From positions 20,085,975 to 20,149,974 of the forward strand of contig NC_087077.1 in the NCBI RefSeq assembly GCF_026151205.1: 64,000 nt of DNA, given 5' to 3'. A program made the translations under genes and the position numbers. Source of the DNA: Bolinopsis microptera (taxonomy: Eukaryota > Ctenophora > Tentaculata > Lobata > Bolinopsidae). A model generated the notes under the pieces. The model saw only the letters and a list, made by a program, of their open reading frames with translations. It had not been told where the DNA came from and did not search any database. Shown here one piece after another: positions 55,916-64,000 of this stretch. Position 1 is the stretch's first letter. The number at the start of each line of letters is the position of its first letter.

Positions 55916-56518
55916 CACCTCCAGAACCCACCCCAGTGCCGAGACCAGGCTCCCCAGCACATTACCCCTGGTATCTGCCCGCTCCCTTCTCGCTCTTCTC
56001 TCTAGGTTCCTATCTATCTGTGCTGCTATGTGTATCAGTCGGAGAGCTATAAACTGACACAGCAGCTCGTCCTCCTCTCGGTTTGTGGCCTCCTCTGGGT
56101 TCTAGGGAGTTAGAAAAGTGACAGTCTGAAACTACAAATAAACACGAGCCTCTCGGTTTGTGGCCTCCTCTGGGTTCTAGGGAGTTATAAAAGTGACAGT
56201 CAAATAAACACGAGCCTTCACTCGGCCGTTTTCACATGATGGATATTGATCACAATAGTCAAACACGAGGAAGTGTTTTATAACATTACTCAAGCACAAG
56301 GAAATGTTTTATAACATTATTTAAACGCATGGAAATGTTTTATTACAAAACTAAAACACAAGAAAATGCTTTATAACATTGCTAAAACACAAGGCAATAT
56401 TTTATAACATTACTCAAACACAAGGAAATGTTTTATAACTCACGTTTAAACTCAAAGCGCCGTTGATTGCTTGGAAAGCAGGAAAGTCTCCGTTACCATG
56501 GTTACCGTTATGTTCCAT
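55901..56518 (-). CDS. Two-exon, 91-residue BH3-like protein with hydrophobic C-terminus
   Basis: Exon 1 (56444-56518) encodes 25 residues (MEHNGNHGNGDFPAFQAING...) and ends in phase 0 at the strong donor AAC|GTGAGT. Exon 2 (55901-56101) starts at acceptor CTCCCTAG|AACCC and encodes NPEEATNREEDELLCQ, then FIALRLIHIAAQIDRNLERR and a hydrophobic end, NVLGSLVSALGWVLEVIFRY. The helix ALRLIHIAAQID has the spacing of a BH3 motif (compare ALRLACIGDEMD of BIK, recalled from memory), but the central Gly-Asp is Ala-Ala, which weakens the case. The C-terminal segment could anchor it to a membrane. The gene structure is well supported; the function is not. Confidence 0.5.
56077..56215 (-). repeat. Duplicated acceptor and start of exon 2 of the BH3-like gene
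   Basis: About 65 bp, from CTCGGTTTGTGGCCTCCTCT through CTAGGGAGTTA and AAGTGACAGTC, occur twice. The outer copy is a second 3' splice site with the first ~24 exon bases. Confidence 0.88.
56255..56445 (-). repeat. ~38-bp minisatellite in the intron of the BH3-like gene
   Basis: Five or six diverged units sharing AGGAAATGTTTTATAACATT and CTCAAACACA. The last ends at the exon 1 donor (TTTTATAACTCAC|GTTT on the + strand). Confidence 0.85.
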
Positions 56519-58990
56519 CCCAACACAATAATGGAGTTGTTCATGGCCAGGCCTAGTGTCGACCCAGAATATATACCAGTTTATCTGAAAATATGCAGCA
56601 TATATAGAATATACTGGATTGTCTGAAGAAGCAAAACGTTTGATATGAAATGCTTGTCAGACAAATTTTCAGCAGCCAAGGTATTTAATCAAATAATCAA
56701 GTTAAAAAAAACAAAAATAGAGTTTTATCAAAGTTTTCTATGCCTTCCAATATTAACTTCAAATTTAAAGTTCATTTGAAATTAGCTTTATCTCTGATAT
56801 GTTATTTTGAGAGATTTGGACGATGGTGGATTCATTTGCTCATGGGTTTGAATTTGGTGGTAAGCTGCAAGGTGCTGACGCCAAATTACACCATCACGAG
56901 TACGAGTATCTTTCAAAATAAGATATCAGAGATGAAGCTAATTTGAATTGAACAAATCGGCCTTTAACTTTGAGTTTTGGGATGTAAAGTTTTACTGTTC
57001 TCTTATTGCTTATGTGACCTAAAGGCTAAATCCTTCCTCATTCCATGTAATTTAGCCAAATATTGAATTTTCGCGCTCAGCACACTGGATCAAATAGAGT
57101 AAGAACTTCAATTCATGGTGACAACGTAATAAATTCAAAATCCAACACGTTTTTATAAACTCGAGTTATTTTGGCTGAAAGTTTGATGATTCTGCAAAAT
57201 TTTGCGGCAGAAATTAGCTTCCATTTAGGAAAGGTTAAATTTACCGGCCTTAAGTTCTTTTGAGCCTTAATAACTGTAATTCATTAATCTCAAGAGTCAA
57301 GACCAAGCGGAAACGTCAAGGCCAAAAAATGAAGGCTGATAACAGGATAAGTATAACTATTAACTATGGGGTGTTCAATTGTAATTACCATTTTAAAGTT
57401 GAGAATGGTTTTTAAAAATCATCACAAGATATTTGTTGTAAAAATTCGGTTCAAATAAGAAGCAGATAAAAATGTGTGACTCACGGCAAACTCGCAGGTC
57501 TCAACTACACTGACAATGTTAAAGACGCTATACCGGGTTACATATCTTTAGTTTTAGTTATTCTACAAAAATAGTTTTATTTATAACTTTAAGATTTTTA
57601 CTTTAGTTTTCAGTATCGTTAAAAAACAAAACGTCAGCGAAGAATATTAGGTTCGCAATAAAATATTTTTAGTCTGGTCTGAGTGGTCATGATAAATGAT
57701 TGAACTATCAAAGTTGAACTTTCTTGTAGTTTTAATTTTAATATTCATCCCAACATTTGTCACCCAACTAGTAATTCTGTTGAGGCGGAGCCCAAATAAC
57801 TGATCCTTATAAAGCATCTCCCTCACTATCAAACCCACGAGAACTACCGTGCAGCCTCTCTCCCATTAGAGGGTATAATTGTCAATCATTTTCTCGGCAG
57901 AATGAGTGGGCTTCACTAGTCACGTGATCAGTTCCAATCATTCATTGTCTGACTACTTCGCTTGAGGAACTTTGTCAAAGGACCATTTTAGCAAGCAATC
58001 TAACAAATGACATTATTATAGTCTGAACAATTTACAATTTATGTCAGCTACTTTATCAGGGACTGCTTCATTATACGATTAATGGGTCGGTCCCTTGTAA
58101 AGTTGGAATGACTTTGGCGGGTAATTTGTAAAATCACAGCATGATGTAGGCTGGGAGTTAGCTCACACGTGGTTAACATTGTAGCCCACGTGGTGTCACG
58201 TGGTAGTCATGTGGTAGCCCACGTGGTAGCCCCGAGGCTAGGCTCCCGTGTACATGAACAAAAGATCAAACGAATGAATTACTTATGGTGCAGGTTACAA
58301 ATGGAGTTTGCAACAAAAATTGCTTTTAAAAAAATCATACTCATATATGTGTGCAGAATCAAAAATCGTCAAAAATCTTAGTTTGTGATATTTAAAAAAG
58401 TAATCAATCTTTCAATTGTAAAATAAATGAAGAGTAGTAGTAATACTTGACTAACATGTGAGTAAGAACACACGCTATCGCAACTAGACAGCAGTAATAA
58501 TATTATAGTGTCATGTGAACGGTTGCCGGCAATACGAAGCCAGCTAAGAGAGTTGTGTCACGTAATGGCAACGTATAATAATTCCTTGCATATTATTCAA
58601 GCTTTGTAGGTCATTGGGCCGATTAGGCTGGCATTATGTGATATTAAAGGTATTTGCTATCACTAAAAACAATAGTGTTGTTTGTGGTTTAAACTAGGAT
58701 TTACTTTATCACCGGGGACAGCAGATAAGAGGCTATATTTATACTAGTTACCATAGCTACACTACTAGTTACCATAGTTACACTACCAAGAGATTAGGAT
58801 AAAGTCTGGTTCAGTAAAATCACACGGTATAGTCGCTTAGAGAAGGGGAACAAGTGCTCTGTGCAATCATTTCTTATAAAGTGTTAATTGATACGACATT
58901 TTATTGATTCGCTATTAGATATTCAAATATAAATGCTACCACCTGACTTTTATCAACCTGATTTGGCAAGAAATGTTGGGGGAAAATGAG
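56519..58990. other. AT-rich spacer without recognisable genes
   Basis: No gene. GCCCACGTGGT and CACGTGGTAG motifs cluster at 58165-58225, five CACGTG-like cores within 60 bp. ACTAGTTACCATAG(C/T)TACACT is repeated at 58743-58790. Confidence 0.5.
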
Positions 58991-59085
58991 AACTGGCAAA
59001 TCAGATGAAGGAAAATTGTGGGAAAAGGATTAAAAATAGAGGGAAGTAGAGGGATCGGAAGTAGAGGAATTAGAAGTAGAGAGAT
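58991..59085 (+). repeat. GGAAGTAGAGGGATC-type microsatellite, left part
   Basis: Imperfect ~14-bp units (GGAAGTAGAGGGATC). They continue at 60552-60870 on the far side of the transposon, which therefore landed inside the array. Confidence 0.85.
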
Positions 59086-59087
59086 TA

Positions 59088-60549
59088 CCTTATCGGACCT
59101 TATTTGGACGGACATTAATTAAACGCTGGAGGCCCTAACGTTCATCTTAATGTCCGTTCAAATAAAGTCCGTTCATTTAAGGTCCGTCCAAGTTAAAGTC
59201 CGTTGAATTTTTTTCAAACATTTTTCCACTTCGAACTTTTTGTCCAGAATATGACAACTATGAGAACTTTATTGTGCCGTAAGTTAACGAATGAAAGGTT
59301 CTCCTTGGTCTGCCAGAGGCACAGAAAACTCTATTAGTATATGATGTTTTCAAGGGTCACTTGGCGGAAAAAGTCAACGAAATTATGGCACTCAACAACA
59401 TAGTTCATGAGCTAGTCCCCGCCAACATGACAAACTTGTTCCAGCCTCTAGATATTACGGTAAATCGTGTTGCCAAGGACATTGTCCGACGTTGTTATCT
59501 TACTATATATAGTAAGATCCGTACCATTTTACTGACACCACGGCATCAACTTTAACGCGACTTTCCGCAAAAACCGTAAAAGATATACAACTGAAACTTT
59601 TTTGACTGGGTCAAATGCTTTAACGGCCTCCAAATCAGCATGAAAAATGAAAAATTGGCCAATGAATAGGAATTTTAGAGCCCAAAATTTGGACCCCCAA
59701 GTGGTGTCAAAAACGCGAATTAAATAGGTAATAATTATTTTAGTCTCTTGAGTCTTGACACCATTTTAGGGTTATACGGGTTCCTGCTAGTATTGATAAG
59801 GTATGTGAATACTCTATTTTAATTACCTTTCAAAAGTGGGTACGCTCGGACGTTCGGTTCACGCGGGTAATTTTCGCTAGGAGTACCGGGAAGAAACATT
59901 ATTATATAGGACTCACACAATTTAGTACACTGGTATTTGCAGAAAAGAAAAACTTGTTCATACTTAATAGTACAACTTTATTGAAGAGTAATAAAATATT
60001 TTTCTAAGATCAAAATGTCAATAAGTTCCACGCCGTTTATTGTCCTTTGAACCCGCTAGTATATTATAGTAGCAACAAATGATAAAACTAAGTAAGTAAA
60101 TTTGATAATACATTTTGAACTTAAAAAGGTTCTATACTGCGGTCGGCTGCTTTAATGTAATATATTGAGTGTTGAGTATTGAGATTAAGTTACCGTTGTA
60201 AAAGGTTTTAGTAACAATAAATAGTTGGTTTTAGTAACAATAAATAGTAAGTTTTCGTAACAATAAATTGTAAAAATAAAAATTGTACGTTGAACTTAAA
60301 ACTGTTCTGTATTGCGGTCGGCTACTGCAATGTAATATATTGAGTGTTGAGTATTGAAATGCTTATATTATATGCTATTGTATAAAAAATGGATTTAAAG
60401 ATCATTTGCTGGTATAAAAAAAAAACGTCAAAAGAAATGAAAAAAAATCGGATTTTTGATGGTTTTGAATGCCTTCTAGCGTTCATATTAATGTCCGTTC
60501 ATAATTATGTACGTTCATTTAATGTCCGTCCAAATAAGGTCCGATAAGG
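59088..60549 (+). mobile_element. Pogo-like DNA transposon remnant with perfect terminal repeats
   Basis: CCTTATCGGACCTTATTTGG plus ~11 more bases at the left end is matched exactly in reverse at the right end, each flanked by TA. Inside each end the core GTCCGT(T/C)CA recurs four or five times, likely transposase-binding sites. At 59361-59460 the frame reads HELVPANMTNLFQPLDITVN, the conserved VPANxTxxxQPLDxxVN block of pogo/Tigger-type DDE transposases. The rest of the transposase is gone, so the element is non-autonomous, ~1.46 kb. Confidence 0.85.
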
Positions 60550-60551
60550 TA

Positions 60552-60872
60552 GAAGGATCGGAAGTAAAGATATCAGAGGTAAAGGGATCAAAAGTAGAAG
60601 GATCAGAAATTGGTCGATCAGAAGTAGAAAGAGCAAAGATAGAAGGAGCAGAAGTAGAAGGATCGGAAGTAGAAGGATCGGAAGTAGAAGGATTGGAAGT
60701 AGAGGGATTCGACGTAAAGATATCAGAAGTAGAAAGATCAGAAGTAGACGGATTAGAAGTAGAGAGATAAGAAATTGGTCGATCAGAAGTAGAAAGAGCA
60801 AAGATAGAGGGAGCAGAAGTAGAAGGATCGGAAGTAGAGAGATCAGAGGTAAAGGGATCGGAAGTAAAGGGA
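60552..60872 (+). repeat. GGAAGTAGAAGGATC-type microsatellite, right part
   Basis: About 22 imperfect units. Long frames across it on both strands are repeat artefacts. Confidence 0.9.
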
Positions 60873-60976
60873 TGTCAATTAACATGCAGGGGTTGACAGG
60901 GTGGATCACATCATGGTTTAGCTGTTCCTTAATGAGTTACAGCCTTGAAATATAGAAGTTGACTCTACCTAAAAGG

Positions 60977-61493
60977 GGGGGGGGGGGGGGGATCATTAGG
61001 TCAGAATCGTACGTGACGTTGGGTGGGTGGGTCATATTTTCTTCCAAAACGCAGTTAGGAAGAAAATAGGGGATGTTCAACCCCAAAAAACCCATTTTAC
61101 ATCAAATTTCAATCTTCGGAATGGGTTTTGAGGTTTTTTTGGGTTTTTAAAATATTTTTAAATATTTTTGTAACTTTTAATCTAATTCGACTACATTGAA
61201 AACAAAACCCCTACTAAATAGTGGGTATAATTTGCCCATTTTCCAATGTTTAATGAGCTGTTTAAAGCAATTTCTGGGTGGGTATCTTATTTTATATACC
61301 AAGACACAGTTAGTACCGTGATTTCTCAACAGTTAGTACCGCAAAAGCCGGCAAAAGGGGGTGGGTGTCCTAAATATTATCCGAAAAAGCAGTTAGTACC
61401 GTGAAGGGGGTGGGTGGATGCTTTTTGTAAATTCCAAAAGTGCACTTAGTCGACGTCATGTACGGCACTTAGTACCTGATCCCCCCTCCCCCC
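60977..61493. mobile_element. Possible MITE with imperfect ~40-bp inverted ends
   Basis: The left end GGGGGGATCATTAGGTCAGA..CGTACGTGACGT resembles the reverse complement of the right end (GGGGGGATCAGGTACTAAGT..CGTACATGACGT). The interior has repeated CAGTTAGTACCG(T/C) and GGGTGGGT. There is no coding capacity. The inverted ends are imperfect and no target duplication was found. Confidence 0.45.
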
Positions 61494-61624
61494 GCCTAAA
61501 GTAAAATAGGGATATATGGGGTCAGCAGCAGCTTCAAAAGGATAAACGGGTTTCTGATCGAATTTAAAGCATATTCTGGAGCAAAACTGCATCATATAAC
61601 AGTTTTAAACAAAACTCACTTGAT

Positions 61625-61862
61625 CACCTGCACCCTTTTTTGGGGCACCTTATACACATAACCAGGAGAATAGAGACGGTCCTGGTAACTATGGTAACTA
61701 GTAGTGTAACTATGGTAACTAGTAGTGTAACTATGGTAACTAGTAGTGTAACTATGGTAACTATTAGTGTAACTATGGTAACTAGTAGTGTAACCTGGTT
61801 ACCTGCACCCTATTTTGGGGCACCTTATACACATAACATAAAGAATAGAGACGGTCCTGGCA
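61625..61862 (-). repeat. Duplicated 60-bp exon-like block around an X-box-like array
   Basis: The block GCACCTTATACACATAAC ... AGAGACGGTCCTGG occurs at ~61625-61684 and ~61801-61860. On the minus strand each copy is open (DRLY...YVYKVPQ(K/N)RVQ) with AG before and GT after, so both could be exons. Between them are five 21-bp units of ACTAGTAGTGTAACTATGGT. Confidence 0.6.
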
Positions 61863-61930
61863 TTTTCAGAATAGGAGCAGAAACTATCTATCCAACGATA
61901 AATATATAAGGCAGTTTGTGAAGAGTTATC

Positions 61931-62290
61931 CTACAAGGTAGGTACCTGGCCATCTCCGCAAGCAATCCTACCTGGCCATATCTTGCTCAATTCAGTGTCG
62001 AAAAGTGGTCGAAAGGTTCTTTTGACATTACCGTTGCACTTTTGCAGATAAGAACATGCCAGAGCTAGGGCTGCAGAACTAGTAGTGTAACTATGGTAAC
62101 TAGTAGTGTTACAGGCCCTAGCAGAGTCAGGGTCAAAAGCCAAATTAAGTAACAAAAGTAGAAGCTTGTCTATCAATCGACATAAAGTATCCGAAAAGGG
62201 ATAGCTGTATGACATTTTTAACTGCTTTTGACGACCAACGGGCAATGAACTAACAAGAGAGTAATCAGAGGAAAGATTAACGAGCAACAA
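61931..62290 (-). CDS. Possible exon(s) of an unrecognised minus-strand gene
   Basis: A 119-codon frame contains FSDTLCRLIDKLLLLLLNLA, ALALACSYLQKCNGNVKRTF and RPLFDTELSKIWPG, which read like a helical protein. It is interrupted by 14 codons made entirely of the ACTAGTTACCATAGTTACAC repeat. Those 42 bases begin GTAACA and end CTGCAG, so they could be a tiny intron. Likely donors follow IWPG or GDGQ. Minus-strand exon-like pieces also occur at ~62945-63005 and ~63050-63190. I do not recognise the family. Confidence 0.35.
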   Translation of the reverse strand: MLLVNLSSDYSLVSSLPVGRQKQLKMSYSYPFSDTLCRLIDKLLLLLLNLAFDPDSARACNTTSYHSYTTSSAALALACSYLQKCNGNVKRTFRPLFDTELSKIWPGRIACGDGQVPTL

Positions 62291-63872
62291 TTAAAACATT
62301 TGATACAAGTTTCCTAACCTCTAATAGTATTATTTGCCATCTTTAGCCTACAAAACTAAAACACTAAGGTAACTAGTAGTGTAACTATGGTAACTACAAA
62401 ACTAAAACACTAAGGGATCAAATTTCTTGACTCCAGTACCAGATGTTGTTAAAAGTGAGTGAACAGAAAACACGATGTGCTAAAGTTAAACTATGCGCAA
62501 TACAGCTGCCCAATGCCCATATAACAGCTTTACAATGTCTAATGTCTATACTTATGTAACGTAGGTTCTGTAAATAGAAGTTTGAATACATTGTGAGAGT
62601 AAACTGTAAACATGGTAACTATTAGTGTAACTATGGTAACTAGTAGTGTAACTATGGTAACTAGTAGTATGGTAACTGTTTACATGGCCTGACCTACCTG
62701 GAGTAGTTACTAATTCACAAACTCAAAGTAATTGCTCAACAAACGTAATGATGAACTTTAAAGACCGTTACTATTGTTTGTACTAGCTATAATGGTAGTA
62801 CAGTTACGGAATGTATTTGTATCGACGGTCCGCGAAGTTATCAAAAAGAACCAGAATTCATAATTATTACATTACGCAATTCACTTGGAAGCCTTAGGGT
62901 GGGCTTACGGCTCATGACCGCATACATAACCATGATACGTACCTCTAGAAAATATCGATGCTCTAACAGGTATACAAATCTTTTCTCTCGGCAAGGCCGA
63001 GCAACAAACTATAACAAACTATAACATAAACTATAACTATAACATAAAGCAAAACTTACCCAACAAAAAGTCCTTGAATCGGTGCACACCTCCCAAACAG
63101 CCTGTAGATAGCGAATCTGTTCTCGGAGTACGCGCGTTACGAAAACCTCGAAATTGGCAGGAACATGTTGCCACGTGACCCTAATTGAGACCAATGAGGG
63201 GGTTGCCCTGGTAACGCGTGATCTACCTGGGACTCCAATAGGAGGGTGGCAGGGTCACGTGGGTTGCTGAGCAACGCTGGTTGGTCCTGCAGTTAGAGTT
63301 CTCTATCCTTTAGGGAAAGCTGGGATTTATGAGCTCTATGTCATGCACAGCGTAAATCCAGAGCCGATTAATTGCGGATAATCCTGCATATTTGCATGGT
63401 AATGTACATGTAAATATAAATGGATCTTGGTTGTCGGGTTTGTCACTTGATACCGGGTGACCCACCAACTAAGTGCAGAAACATTGACTCTTCCTGAACT
63501 GTGGCACATTTTACCAGGTTCTGAGGTCACGAGTAGTAAGCAAGCGGGGATGAGCTGACTGCTGATGTTGAAGCTATCTGCGCACAAATATTTCTAACAT
63601 AGATCAAACTCCTACTTAAAAACTAGACTATCTGATTCCCAGATGAAATAGTTATGACAAAATATCCATTCTCAAGCAGCCAGACTTTAAGGGAGCCGAG
63701 CTATGGTAACTAGTAGTGTAACTATGGTAACTAGAATCTAAAGCGGATATTCAGTTTAAACGCACGTACCGGCGTCTCCAGAAGATTACGCAGTGTTGTA
63801 AAAATAGTGGGAGGAGTAAAACTAGGTGGAGGTCGGGTCTAGAGTAGTAGTAAGAGTAAGTAAGAGAATTTT
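62291..63872. other. Spacer with scattered X-box-like repeats and weak exon-like frames
   Basis: GTAACTATGGTAACTA units occur at ~62370-62395, 62607-62680 and 63703-63735. Two minus-strand open pieces with splice-like edges are mentioned under the previous entry. Nothing else is supportable. Confidence 0.4.
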
Positions 63873-63875
63873 GGG

Positions 63876-63916
63876 GGAGGCACACGGCGGTACTGACTGT
63901 ACCGCCGTGTACCTCC
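63876..63916. repeat. 18-bp hairpin, 5-nt loop
   Basis: GGAGGCACACGGCGGTAC and GTACCGCCGTGTACCTCC pair with one mismatch around TGACT. It could be a transposon end, a transcription terminator-like fold or a cruciform; the flanks give no further clue. Confidence 0.85.
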
Positions 63917-64000
63917 GCCTAGGTACTGTACTTAGCTTTAGCCGTTCTCTTATCCCAATAAACGTTCAATAGCCTTGAGTAACTTGTAGTTTGTCGGGAA

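Noticed and set aside
60505-60909. Leucine-rich minus-strand frame of 134 codons
   Set aside because: It is the GGAAGTAGAAGGATC microsatellite translated; composition is purely repeat-driven.

Overview
The window is nuclear DNA of a marine-type invertebrate animal. It carries animal genes with many short introns (SELENOS, PICK1, ATG16L1, PLD6/Zucchini), several LINE families, TA-flanked DNA transposons and a tRNA-derived SINE. No gene fixes the phylum. A cnidarian, ctenophore, sponge or acoel-like source would fit, but that is inference. At least five + strand genes begin 0-48 nt after a good 3' splice acceptor with no obvious upstream exon, which would suit spliced-leader trans-splicing or short 5'UTR exons.

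Layout. 1-8.8 kb is a repeat zone on the minus strand: an uninterrupted LINE reading frame with two PHD fingers, a reverse transcriptase and the start of a restriction-like nuclease domain, running off the left edge; two detached C-terminal pieces of the same family; and a nested MITE. 9.3-12.6 kb is a compact gene cluster: a four-helix membrane protein (minus), then PLD6/Zucchini and a HEPN-like protein (plus). 13.2-17.3 kb holds two tandem, intron-split Gag-derived copies, with a SINE in the second. 17.9-21 kb holds an internally deleted LINE between two copies of a small repeat. 21.1-23.1 kb is SELENOS, with a selenocysteine UGA and a readable SECIS hairpin. 23.9-36.9 kb is PICK1, ten coding exons whose introns hold huge minisatellites, a LINE and a mariner-like element. 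38.3-41.0 kb is a coiled-coil plus propeller-like protein containing an 18-bp x ~62 E-box array. 41.8-43.1 kb is a truncated LINE with target-site duplication. 43.3-48.5 kb is ATG16L1, thirteen exons. 48.7-55.8 kb has only a LINE. 55.9-56.5 kb is a two-exon, 91-residue BH3-like gene on the minus strand. 59.1-60.5 kb is a pogo-like transposon. 61-64 kb holds another MITE-like element, X-box-like repeats and a weak minus-strand gene.

The most striking theme is that many minisatellites grow out of exon-intron junctions. The repeat unit repeatedly includes a copied 3' or 5' splice site, often with exon sequence, next to the real one. This is seen in SELENOS (two junctions), PICK1 (at least six), the BH3-like gene, one Gag-derived copy and possibly the propeller gene. 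A second theme is short palindromic protein-binding-site look-alikes spread through introns and flanks: E-box CACGTG, CRE TGACGTCA, an E-box+CArG composite, the RFX X-box GTTACCATGGTAAC and a nuclear-receptor IR-1.

Functions meet only loosely: Zucchini and a HEPN-like protein suggest RNA processing, ATG16L1 is autophagy, SELENOS is ER-associated degradation and PICK1 is membrane trafficking.
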